A stretch of DNA of 64,000 nt from Kineococcus sp. TRM81007 (GTDB lineage: Bacteria; Actinomycetota; Actinomycetes; Actinomycetales; Kineococcaceae), in assembly GCF_022669155.1 (NCBI RefSeq), contig NZ_JALBVB010000057.1, positions 213,779 to 277,778 of the forward strand, written 5' to 3'. Within the stretch, counting starts at the first letter, position 1. Each line of letters opens with the position of its first letter. This document shows positions 20,561-27,935 of this stretch, in pieces. The translations under genes and the position numbers were made by a program. The notes below the pieces were generated by a model. The model saw only the letters and a program-made list of their open reading frames with translations, did not search any database and was not told the origin of the DNA.

Positions 20561-21438
20561 GCGTGCCGCGCCCGCGCGCGGGTGCGGCCCCTCCCGTCCC
20601 GGCGTCCGCGCCGGGCACCTCCGCGGCCCCCGGCGGTGCCGTGGAGGTGCTGGGCCGCATCAGCGCCGCCCTGGACGACCTGCCCGCGCACCGCCCCGTG
20701 GCGGCCCGCGTCATCGCGCAGGCCGACGACCACCGTTCCGACGCGCGCTCGCTGGGGCAGACCCTCGGCTGCGACCCGGCGCTGACGGCGAAGGTGCTGC
20801 GCCTGGCGAACTCGGCGTACTTCGGCCTCAGCGGCCGCGTGTCCGCGCCGGCGTTCGCGGTGACCGTCGTGGGCTTCTCCACCGTGCGCAGCCTGGCCGT
20901 GGCGGCGATGGCGGGGCTGGAGGACGTCCCCGAGTCGCTGGAGGAGTTCTGGGAGCGCAGCGTCCTCACGGCCGTGGCCGCCGGGGAGGTCGCCGGGCGC
21001 CTCGGCGTGAAGGCGCCCGACGCCTTCAGCCTGGGCCTGCTGGCCCGGCTGGGGCAGGCGCTGCTGGTGCGCTGCGACCCGGACCGCTACCCGGCCGTCC
21101 TGGCGGGGGCGGCGGACCGCGAGGAGCTGCTGGCCGCCGAGGTGCACCTGTACGGCAGCAGCCACACGCGCGTGTCGGCCGAGGCGCTGGCCGCCTGGTC
21201 GTTCCCCGACGAGCTGCCCGCCGCGCTGGCGCAGGTGGACGCGCCCGGCTGGGCGTCGCCGCTGTCGGTGTCCGTGCGCCTGGGCGTGGAGCTGTCCGAG
21301 CGGCTGCTGGCGCCCGCCCGCGCCCCGCGCCCGGCCGGTCACCTCAGCGGCGGCCGCGTCGACGACGGGGAGCTGGACGCCCTGCGCAGCCGCGTGCAGC
21401 AGGTCGCGCAGGAGATGCTGCGCCTGCTGGCGGCCTGA
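20557..21438 (+). CDS. HDOD-domain signalling protein
   Basis: 293 aa. After a Pro/Ala-rich start, an HDOD domain spans about residues 28-230 (LGRISAALDDLPAHRPVAARVIAQADD, LGCDPALTAKVLRLANSAYFGL, AVTVVGFSTVRSLAVAAM, WERSVLTAVAAGEVAGRLG). HDOD domains resemble HD phosphohydrolases but usually lack the metal-binding HD pair; here the HD position reads ALLVRCDPDRY rather than HD. They act in signalling and often sit beside c-di-GMP proteins. Its GTG overlaps the GGDEF-EAL stop by 4 bp. Output unknown. Confidence 0.85.
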   Translation: MSVPRPRAGAAPPVPASAPGTSAAPGGAVEVLGRISAALDDLPAHRPVAARVIAQADDHRSDARSLGQTLGCDPALTAKVLRLANSAYFGLSGRVSAPAFAVTVVGFSTVRSLAVAAMAGLEDVPESLEEFWERSVLTAVAAGEVAGRLGVKAPDAFSLGLLARLGQALLVRCDPDRYPAVLAGAADREELLAAEVHLYGSSHTRVSAEALAAWSFPDELPAALAQVDAPGWASPLSVSVRLGVELSERLLAPARAPRPAGHLSGGRVDDGELDALRSRVQQVAQEMLRLLAA

Positions 21439-21511
21439 CGCCGCAAGTGGCGGCGGGTGCCGGCTACGGCCCCGCCGCGCACGCTCGCGCGGGTGCGGGC
21501 AGGATGGCCCC

Positions 21512-21892
21512 GTGTGCGAGGCGACGCCGGATGCTGAGGTCACCCTGCCTGATCACGAGCACTCGGCGCGCCGGGCCCGCCACTTCCTGTCCGAGGCCTA
21601 CTGCGTGGTGCACCACGCGCGGGTCCTCGACGAGGCGGAGCTGCTCGTCTCGGAGCTGGTGACGAACGCGGTGCGCCACGGCGGCCCGCCCGTGCGGGTG
21701 CGCGTGCACTGCAACGGCACCGCCGGGATGCAGGTGTCCGTCTCCGACGGCGATCCGCGCCCGCCGGTGCGCCGCGAGGCCGCCCTGGAGGCGGAGGGCG
21801 GCCGCGGCGTCGCCCTCGTGGACATCGTCTCCGACCGGTGGGGCGTGGAGCGGGTGGGCGGAGGCAAGACCGTCTGGTTCGTCCTGTCGTGA
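21512..21892 (+). CDS. RsbW-type GHKL ATPase (anti-sigma/serine kinase-like)
   Basis: 126 aa, a stand-alone HATPase_c_2 domain. It shows the N box (ELLVSELVTNAVRHGG), the G1 box (VSVSDGDPRPP) and a G2-like GGRGVALVDIVSDRWG. Such small proteins in actinomycetes act as anti-sigma factors or serine kinases in partner-switching systems. No anti-anti-sigma factor or sigma gene is adjacent, so its partner is unknown. GTG at 21512; the stop overlaps the following GNAT start by 4 bp. It lies 73 bp after the HDOD gene in the same direction and may belong to that operon. Confidence 0.85.
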   Translation: MCEATPDAEVTLPDHEHSARRARHFLSEAYCVVHHARVLDEAELLVSELVTNAVRHGGPPVRVRVHCNGTAGMQVSVSDGDPRPPVRREAALEAEGGRGVALVDIVSDRWGVERVGGGKTVWFVLS

Positions 21893-22437
21893 GCCGCGCC
21901 CGCGACGGCGCCCGGCGCCCCCGGGCGCGCACCGCGGTGCGGCTGCTCGAACCGGCCGACGCCGCGGGCCTGGCGCGGCTGCTGACCGCGAACCGCGAGT
22001 TCCTGGCACCCTTCGAACCCGAGCGCGACGAGGGGTACGCCACCGAGGCGGGGCAGGCGGCGCTGATCGCGCACCTGCTGGCCGAGCACGCGGCGGGCCG
22101 GGTCGTGCCGTACGCCGTCGTCCACGACGGCGACCTGGTCGGGCGCAGCACCGTCAGCGAGGTGGTCCGCGGGCCCGCCCAGTCCGGCGACCTCGGCTAC
22201 TTCGTCGCCGAGGAGGTCAACGGGCGCGGGGTGGCGACGGAGGCGGTGGCCCGCACGGTCGAGGCGGCCTTCGGCGAGCTGGGCCTGCACCGCCTGCAGG
22301 CGGGCACCCTGCTGTCGAACTCGGCGTCGCAGGCGGTGCTGCAGCGCAACGGTTTCGAGCGCATCGGCGTCGCCCGCGGCTACCTGCGCGTCGCCGGCCG
22401 CTGGCAGGACCACGTGCTGTACCAGCGCACCGCCTGA
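21889..22437 (+). CDS. GNAT N-acetyltransferase, RimJ/RimL-like
   Basis: 182 aa. The acetyl-CoA-binding core is visible as LGYFVAEEVNGRGVATEAVARTVEAAFGELGLHRLQAGTL, followed by SNSASQAVLQRNGFERIGVARGYLRVAGRWQDHVLYQR, which is typical of the RimJ/RimL group that acetylates protein N-termini or small amines. The start is the GTG overlapping the ATPase gene. Target unknown; the coupling might mean acetylation of a signalling partner, but that is speculation. Confidence 0.87.
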   Translation: MSRARDGARRPRARTAVRLLEPADAAGLARLLTANREFLAPFEPERDEGYATEAGQAALIAHLLAEHAAGRVVPYAVVHDGDLVGRSTVSEVVRGPAQSGDLGYFVAEEVNGRGVATEAVARTVEAAFGELGLHRLQAGTLLSNSASQAVLQRNGFERIGVARGYLRVAGRWQDHVLYQRTA

Positions 22438-22471
22438 CCGGGTGCCGTCCCCCTCGCGGCGCCGCGGCGCG

Positions 22472-23086
22472 TCACCCCGTGGGCCGGGCCGCCGGGGCGG
22501 TGACGTGCCGCACCAGGTCGGCCCACCCCTCGCCCAGGCGCTCGGCGCCGAGACCGCGCACCCCGGCCAGCTGGGCCGCCAGCGGCGCCTCCAGGCACGC
22601 CAGCAGGTAGAAGGCGAGCACGTCGAGGTCGCCGTCGACCCCCGCGGTGCGCAGCAGCACCCGCAGGTGGGTGCGGGCGAAGTCCCCGGGCGGGTCCACC
22701 CCGCCGCGCAGGTCCGCCCCGGCCGCGCGCAGCAGGTCGCCGCGCTCGGCGACGAAGCGCAGCCGGTGCCGGCCGAACGCCTCCAGGCGCGCCACGGGGT
22801 CGGCGCCCGGTCCCAGCGGCGGTGGACCGGCGAGGACCTGCTCCTGGAAGGAGCGCTCGAACTCGTCGAGCAGCGCGGTGAACAACCCCGAGCGCGAGCC
22901 GAACCGGCGGAACACGGTGCCCTTGCCGACGCCGGCGCGGGCGGCCAGGCAGTCCATGCTGAAACCCGCCACGCCCGACTCCTCGACGAGGGAGCGCGCC
23001 GCGCGCAGCAGCGCCTCGCGGTTGCGGGAGGCGTCCGCGCGCACCGGTCCCCGTCCCGGGGCCAGCACCGGCAGCGCGCGCGTCAC
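22472..23086 (-). CDS. TetR-family repressor, probably of the FMN reductase gene
   Basis: 204 aa. The N-terminal HTH is clear (REALLRAARSLVEESGVAGFSMDCLAARAGVGKGTVFRRFGSRSGLFTALLDEF, about residues 23-75), and the C-terminal ligand domain matches the common SBP-type TetR_C layout (FARTHLRVLLRTAG...DVLAFYLLACLEAPLA). It starts with GTG at 23086 and is divergent from a NADPH-FMN reductase gene. Two palindromes in the shared intergenic region (23152-23188) are the probable operators. An oxidised or electrophilic compound as ligand is inferred from the neighbour. Confidence 0.88.
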   Translation of the reverse strand: MTRALPVLAPGRGPVRADASRNREALLRAARSLVEESGVAGFSMDCLAARAGVGKGTVFRRFGSRSGLFTALLDEFERSFQEQVLAGPPPLGPGADPVARLEAFGRHRLRFVAERGDLLRAAGADLRGGVDPPGDFARTHLRVLLRTAGVDGDLDVLAFYLLACLEAPLAAQLAGVRGLGAERLGEGWADLVRHVTAPAARPTG

Positions 23087-23151
23087 ACCGGGAGGGTAGG
23101 CCCCGCCCGGGGCGCCCGCGGGGTGACGGGGGTGGCGGGTGCGCCCGGGAG

Positions 23152-23188
23152 CGGACTACAGTCCGGGAACAAGCGGACCGCGGTCCGC
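23152..23188. promoter_or_regulatory. Paired palindromic TetR operators
   Basis: Two perfect inverted repeats: CGGACTACAGTCCG (23152-23165) and GCGGACCGCGGTCCGC (23173-23188), sharing CGGAC/GTCCG arms, with centres 22 bp apart (two helix turns). They sit between the divergent tetR and reductase genes. A -10-like TACAGT lies inside the first site. Confidence 0.8.
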
Positions 23189-23279
23189 CTTCTTCCGGTG
23201 GGGCCGCCGGACCCCACGGCCCGCCGGCCCCACCCCTCGTCCCACTCCCGTTCCGCCCCGTCACCCCGAGGAGTTCCCC

Positions 23280-23837
23280 GTGACCGACGTCCTCGTCCTG
23301 GTCGGCAGCCTGCGCGCCGCCTCCGTCAACCGCCAGATCGCCGAGACCGCCGTCCACCTCGCCCCCGAGGGCACCACCCTCCGGGTCCACGAGGGCCTGG
23401 GCGACCTGCCCTTCTACAACGAGGACGTCGACGTCGAGGGCTCCGTCCCGCCCGCCGCCGCCGCCCTGCGCGAGGCGATCGCGGCCGCCGACGCCGTCCT
23501 CGTCGTCACCCCCGAGCACAACGGCTCCATCCCCGCCGTGCTGAAGAACGCCGTCGACTGGGCCTCGCGCCCCTACGGCGCCAGCTCCCTGTCCGGCAAG
23601 CCGCTCGCCGTCGTCGGCAGCGCCTTCGGCCAGTACGGCGGCGTGTGGGCGCAGGACGACGCCCGCAAGGTCTTCGGCGTCGCCGGCGCGCGCGTGCTCG
23701 CCGAGGCCACCATGGCCATCCCCGCGTCCGTGGTGCGCTTCGCCGAGCTGCACCCCAAGGACGACACGGAGGTCACCGAGAAGCTCAGCGCCGTCCTGGA
23801 CGCGCTCGTCGGCGCCGTCGAGCCGGCTGCGGCCTGA
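23280..23837 (+). CDS. NADPH-dependent FMN reductase family protein
   Basis: 185 aa flavodoxin-like fold. The phosphate loop reads VLVGSLRAASVNRQIAETA (residues about 5-23), and the conserved VVTPEHNGSIPAVLKNAVDWASRPYG and PLAVVGSAFGQYGGVWAQDDARKVF identify the NADPH-dependent FMN/quinone/chromate reductase group. It probably uses NADPH to reduce flavin, quinones or metals under oxidative stress. A GAGGAG ribosome site precedes the GTG at 23280. The gene faces its likely TetR repressor. Confidence 0.9.
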   Translation: MTDVLVLVGSLRAASVNRQIAETAVHLAPEGTTLRVHEGLGDLPFYNEDVDVEGSVPPAAAALREAIAAADAVLVVTPEHNGSIPAVLKNAVDWASRPYGASSLSGKPLAVVGSAFGQYGGVWAQDDARKVFGVAGARVLAEATMAIPASVVRFAELHPKDDTEVTEKLSAVLDALVGAVEPAAA

Positions 23838-23859
23838 CCCCACCGCGGCCCCACCGCGA

Positions 23860-23886
23860 CCCGGCTCCGGCCCCGCCGGAGCCGGG
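23860..23886. terminator. Hairpin terminator
   Basis: CCGGCTCCGGC, a 3-nt loop and GCCGGAGCCGG form a perfect stem between the convergent reductase and tetR genes. Confidence 0.85.
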
Positions 23887-24003
23887 GGAGCGGTCCTCCG
23901 CGCCGGGCTCGGCGAGACCCGGGCGCCCCGCTCGAGGTGCTCCGCCGGTCGCCGAGCCACCCGTGGCGGCGCCCCGGGCCGGCTGGCGCGGGGCCGCGCT
24001 GCG

Positions 24004-24029
24004 CCCGCTGAGCGCCGGCGCTCAGCGGG
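24004..24029. terminator. 26-bp perfect palindrome overlapping a tetR stop
   Basis: CCCGCTGAGCGCC followed directly by its reverse complement; the tetR stop codon (24022-24024) lies within the right arm. It probably acts as a terminator; with no built-in loop it could also be a protein site. Confidence 0.65.
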
Positions 24030-24651
24030 GCAGCAGGAGGGCGGCGAACGCCTCCACCTCGGCGACCATGTCGAGGTCCGGGTCGAGCAGCCACTGCACC
24101 TGCAGGCCGTCGAGCAGGGCGGACAACTGCCGTGCCACCACGAGGGGGGCCACGTCGTCGCGCAGCCGGCCGAGCGCCTGGTCGCGGGCGATGCCGGCGC
24201 TGATCGTCTGCGCGTAGCCGTGGTAGTGCTCGCGGAAGAAGAGGTTCGCGGGGTGGTCGGGGTCGGTGGACTCGGCGGCCACGGTGGTGTGCAGGGCGAC
24301 GATCCCGCGGGTGGTGGCGCTCTCGCGGACGTTCTCGACGACGGCGTCCATCACCCCCCGCTCGCTCATGAGGCGTTCGATGACGGGTGTCTGCACCTCC
24401 CGGCGCCGCTGGAGGACGGCGATGAGGAGCTGGTCCTTGGAGCCGAAGTGGTGCAGCAGGGAGGTGTGGCTGACCCCGACGCGCTCGGCGATCTCCCGCA
24501 GGGAGCTGCCGCGCAGGCCCTGCTGCGCGAAGACGTCGAAGGCCGCGTCGAGGATCTCCTCGCGCCTGCCGGCGGTCTTGGCGTAGGGCCCCCGCTTGCC
24601 GCCGGACCGCCGGGTCGCGGCGGGTGCAGCGGCCTGGTCGTGCGCGGTCAC
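24022..24651 (-). CDS. TetR-family regulator of the glycoside operon
   Basis: 209 aa. A basic lead (GGKRGPYAKTAGRREEIL) and HTH (DAAFDVFAQQGLRGSSLREIAERVGVSHTSLLHHFGSKDQLLIAVL) are followed by a TetR C-terminal domain that includes NLFFREHYHGYAQTISAGIARDQALGRLRDDVAP. The frame is open upstream, but GTG 24651 was chosen because the upstream reading runs through the divergent promoter. It faces the GH3 gene; the dyad at 24724-24741 that overlaps the GH3 -35 box is the probable binding site, consistent with repression. Inducer unknown; a sugar or phenolic glycoside is plausible. Confidence 0.87.
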   Translation of the reverse strand: MTAHDQAAAPAATRRSGGKRGPYAKTAGRREEILDAAFDVFAQQGLRGSSLREIAERVGVSHTSLLHHFGSKDQLLIAVLQRRREVQTPVIERLMSERGVMDAVVENVRESATTRGIVALHTTVAAESTDPDHPANLFFREHYHGYAQTISAGIARDQALGRLRDDVAPLVVARQLSALLDGLQVQWLLDPDLDMVAEVEAFAALLLPR

Positions 24652-24723
24652 CGTCGTCCTCCCCGTCCCCGGACTGCCCGCCCGGTGCCGGAACGCTAGC
24701 AAGCGCCCGCCCGGACCACGAAC

Positions 24724-24753
24724 ATTGACCAAGCGGACAATTTCACTTACGGT
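24724..24753 (+). promoter_or_regulatory. Sigma70-type promoter with overlapping operator dyad
   Basis: TTGACC (24725-24730), a 17-bp spacer and TACGGT (24748-24753) form a good housekeeping promoter for the GH3 operon. An imperfect dyad, ATTGACC-AAGC-GGACAAT (24724-24741), covers the -35, placing a bound TetR protein where it would block polymerase. Confidence 0.75.
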
Positions 24754-24799
24754 CGTGGTGTCGCGGCCACCGTGGGCCGTCCGAGCAGTGAGGTCCTCG

Positions 24800-26569
24800 A
24801 TGGCCGTGGACAGCAGGCCCCGCACCGCCCCCCTCCCCGTCGACCAGCGCGTCGAGGACCTGCTGGGCCGCATGACGCTGCAGGAGAAGGCCGGTCAGCT
24901 CTTCCACACGATGGTGGCGATCGGGCCCGGCGGTGAGCTGGCAGCGGCCGCCCCGGAGGTCGGGCTGGCGGACACCACCGAGCTCGTCGCCGGCCTGGGC
25001 ATCTCGCACCTGAACCTCGTCGGCCCCGTCGCCTCGGCCCGAGAGGCCGCGCAGTGGCACAACCGCCTGCAGGACCTCGCCCGCAGCACGCGCCTGGGGA
25101 TCCCGGTCACCGTCTCCTCCGACCCGCGCAACGCCTCCGCCGACAACCCCGGTGCGGCCGCCGCGGCGGGGGCGCTGTCGCAGTGGCCCGAACCGCTGGG
25201 TCTGGCGGCCACCCGCGACGCGGGGCTGGTCTGGCGGGCCGCCGACGCCGCCCGCCAGGAGTACCTCGCGCTCGGCATCCGCTCCGCGCTGCACCCCCAG
25301 GTGGACCTGGCCACCGAGTACCGGTGGTCGCGCATCAGCGGCACGTGCGGCGAGGACCCGCAGCTGACCAGCGAGCTCGTCGCCGCGTACGTCGAGGGTT
25401 TCCAGGGCGCCTCGCTGGGCCCGGCCTCGGTGGCCACGACCACCAAGCAATTCCCCGGCGGCGGCCCGCAGAAGGACGGGGAGGACCCGCACTTCCCGTA
25501 CGGCCGGGAGCAGGTCTACCCGGGCGGCAACCTGGAGGACCACCTGCGCCCGTTCGCCGCGGCCATCGCCGCCGGCACCGCGCAGGTCATGCCGTACTAC
25601 GGGATGCCCGTGGGCACCGACCTGGAGGAGGTCGCCTTCGGGTTCAACCGCGGCGTGGCCACCGGCCTGCTGCGCGAGCGGATGGGTTTCGACGGCGTGG
25701 TGTGCACCGACTGGGGCCTGATCACCGACGCGTCGATCTTCGGCCAGTGGATGCCGGCCCGCGCCTGGGGGGTGGAGCACCTCAGCCCGCTGGAGCGCGT
25801 GGAGAAGGCCCTGCACGCCGGTGTCGACCAGTTCGGCGGCGAGACGCGCACCGACCTCGTCCTGGAGCTCGTGCGCTCCGGCCGGGTGCCGCAGTCCCGC
25901 CTGGACGAGTCCGTGCGCCGCCTGCTGCGCGTGAAGTTCCAGCTCGGGCTGTTCGAGGACCCGTACGTGGACGTGGAGGCGGCCGGGCGCACCGTCGGGC
26001 GCGCCGACCTGCGCGCCGCCGGCCTGGCCGCGCAGTCCGCCTCCGTCACCGTCCTCACCGACCGCGCCCCCGGCGGTGGCCGGTTGCTGCCGCTGCGGCC
26101 CGGCACCCGCGTGTTCCTCGACGGGCTGGACCCGGCCGCCGTCGGCGACGACGTCGTCGCCGTGCCGGACCCGGCGCGCGCGGACGTCGCGGTCGTGCGC
26201 GTGCAGGCGCCCCACGAACCCCGGCCCGGGGGGTTCGAGGCGCACTTCCACACCGGTGCGCTGGAGTTCGGCGCCGAGGAGCTCGAACGCGTCCTCTCGG
26301 TGGCGCGCACCGTGCCCACCGTCGTCGACGTCCACCTCGACCGCCCCGCCGCGCTCCCGGAGATCGCCGAGGCGGCCGCCTGCCTGACGGCCACCTTCGG
26401 GGTGGGCGACGAGGCGCTGTGGGCGGTCCTGACCGGGCGCGCGGTGGCGCGCGGCCGGCTGCCCTTCGACCTGCCCCGTTCCACCGCCGCCGTGGCCGCC
26501 AGCCGCAGCGACGTCCCGTTCGACACCGCCGACCCCGTCTTCCGCTTCGGCGACGGCCTCGTCGGCTGA
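24800..26569 (+). CDS. Glycoside hydrolase family 3 (beta-glucosidase-like)
   Basis: 589 aa. The GH3 N-terminal barrel is complete: VDQRVEDLLGRMTLQEKAGQLFH, SDPRNASADNPG, a KQFPGGGPQKDGEDPHFPYG loop in the place of the KH(F/Y) motif, and the nucleophile motif GFDGVVCTDWGLI (Asp about 304). A shortened C-terminal Rossmann-like domain follows (about 400-589). There is no signal peptide, so it acts in the cytosol after uptake. It most likely removes beta-glucosyl residues; xylosidase or other exo-beta activity is possible. It is the first gene of the series leading to MFS, GH78 and LysR, under the promoter at 24724-24753. Confidence 0.9.
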   Translation: MAVDSRPRTAPLPVDQRVEDLLGRMTLQEKAGQLFHTMVAIGPGGELAAAAPEVGLADTTELVAGLGISHLNLVGPVASAREAAQWHNRLQDLARSTRLGIPVTVSSDPRNASADNPGAAAAAGALSQWPEPLGLAATRDAGLVWRAADAARQEYLALGIRSALHPQVDLATEYRWSRISGTCGEDPQLTSELVAAYVEGFQGASLGPASVATTTKQFPGGGPQKDGEDPHFPYGREQVYPGGNLEDHLRPFAAAIAAGTAQVMPYYGMPVGTDLEEVAFGFNRGVATGLLRERMGFDGVVCTDWGLITDASIFGQWMPARAWGVEHLSPLERVEKALHAGVDQFGGETRTDLVLELVRSGRVPQSRLDESVRRLLRVKFQLGLFEDPYVDVEAAGRTVGRADLRAAGLAAQSASVTVLTDRAPGGGRLLPLRPGTRVFLDGLDPAAVGDDVVAVPDPARADVAVVRVQAPHEPRPGGFEAHFHTGALEFGAEELERVLSVARTVPTVVDVHLDRPAALPEIAEAAACLTATFGVGDEALWAVLTGRAVARGRLPFDLPRSTAAVAASRSDVPFDTADPVFRFGDGLVG

Positions 26570-26604
26570 CACCGCCCCCCCTCGACTGGTTCGAAGGAGA
26601 ATCC

Positions 26605-27903
26605 GTGAGCACCAACCCCTCGATCCCCGCGCCCCTGTCGGAGCGCCGGGCCTGGTACGTCGCCGTCGTCGCCGGCATGGCCTCCTACCTCGACGCCGGC
26701 GCCATCGCCGGCACCGGCGTCGCCCTGGCCCTGTACAAGGACGAGCTCGGCATCGGCGACGGCCAGTTCCAGCAGCTGTCGGCCCTGCTGACCGCCATGA
26801 TCGCCGTCGGTGCGCTCGTCGGCGGCCGCCTGTCCGACCGGTTCGGGCGCAAGCGGGTCTTCGGCGTCACGATGGTCCTGTTCGCCGCCGGCGCCGCCCT
26901 GCTGACGTTCGCGCCGGGCCTGGCGCTGCTCTACCCGGGTGTGGCGCTGCTCGGGTTCGCGGCCGGCGCCGACCTGCCGCCGTCGCTGGCGATGGTCGCC
27001 GAGAGCGCACCGGAGGGGAAGAAGGGCAAGATGGTGGCCTTCTCCCACGTGCTGTGGATGGTCGGCGTGGTCGCCGTCATCCTGCTGCAGATCGGCGTCG
27101 GGCCGATGGGCACCACCGGCGGCCGGATCGTCTACGGGCAGCTGCTCGTCATCGCGCTCGTCGTCCTGGTCCTGCGCCTGGGCCTGCCGGAGTCGCGCGA
27201 GTGGAGCGCGGCGCGTTCCGGGCGGACCCGTGAGGTGCAGCGCGAGGACATCGACTTCCGCTCGCTGGCGAACCTGTTCCGCTCCCGCTACGCCGCCCCG
27301 CTGGTGGCCACCGGCCTGTTCTACGCCCTGGCCAACATCGCGGCGAACACCAACGGCCAGTACGGCACCGTGCTGTACACGCAGTACGCCGGCCTGGACT
27401 TCCAGACCGCGGGCGTGCTGAGCCTGATCGGGCTCGTCGTCGTCTTCGTCGGCATGGTCAGCCTCATGCGCCTGGTGGACACCCGTCACCGCACCACCGC
27501 CTTCCTCGTCGGCACGGTGCTCGTGGTCGGCGCGTGGCTCGTCCCGGCGCTGGCGGGCCTGTCGGCCACCACCCTGGCCGTGGCCAGCTACCTGTTCGCC
27601 CTGGGCGGCGCGATCGCCGGCGAGCCGATGTACAAGGTGTGGTCGCAGGAGCTCCTGCCGACCCTGTACCGCAGCAGCGCGCAGGGCATCACCATCGCCT
27701 TCGCCCGCGTCGTCGCCGCCGTCGTCGCGCTGTTCACCCTGTCGATCCTCAACGCCGGCACCAGCTACCTGTTCTACTTCCTCGCGGGCACCAGCCTGGC
27801 TGCGTGCCTCATCGGCCTGCTGTGGATCTCCCGGATCCCGCGGGTGGACTCCGTGGCCGAGGAACCCTCGCCCGGGGCCCGCGCCCCGCAGCACACCGCC
27901 TGA
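26605..27903 (+). CDS. MFS sugar (glycoside) transporter
   Basis: 432 aa with 12 predicted helices. The family motif GGRLSDRFGRKRVFG lies between helices 2 and 3; LGLPESREWS and the second-half loop LVDTRHRTTAFLVG also fit the sugar-porter type of the major facilitator superfamily (inositol/hexose-like). A GAAGGAGA ribosome site precedes GTG 26605, 35 bp after GH3. Position between two cytosolic glycosidase genes suggests it imports an intact glycoside by H+ symport; this is inferred from context. Confidence 0.88.
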   Translation: MSTNPSIPAPLSERRAWYVAVVAGMASYLDAGAIAGTGVALALYKDELGIGDGQFQQLSALLTAMIAVGALVGGRLSDRFGRKRVFGVTMVLFAAGAALLTFAPGLALLYPGVALLGFAAGADLPPSLAMVAESAPEGKKGKMVAFSHVLWMVGVVAVILLQIGVGPMGTTGGRIVYGQLLVIALVVLVLRLGLPESREWSAARSGRTREVQREDIDFRSLANLFRSRYAAPLVATGLFYALANIAANTNGQYGTVLYTQYAGLDFQTAGVLSLIGLVVVFVGMVSLMRLVDTRHRTTAFLVGTVLVVGAWLVPALAGLSATTLAVASYLFALGGAIAGEPMYKVWSQELLPTLYRSSAQGITIAFARVVAAVVALFTLSILNAGTSYLFYFLAGTSLAACLIGLLWISRIPRVDSVAEEPSPGARAPQHTA

Positions 27904-27935
27904 CCCCGTTCCCGCCCGCACCGGAAGGCCCGCCC

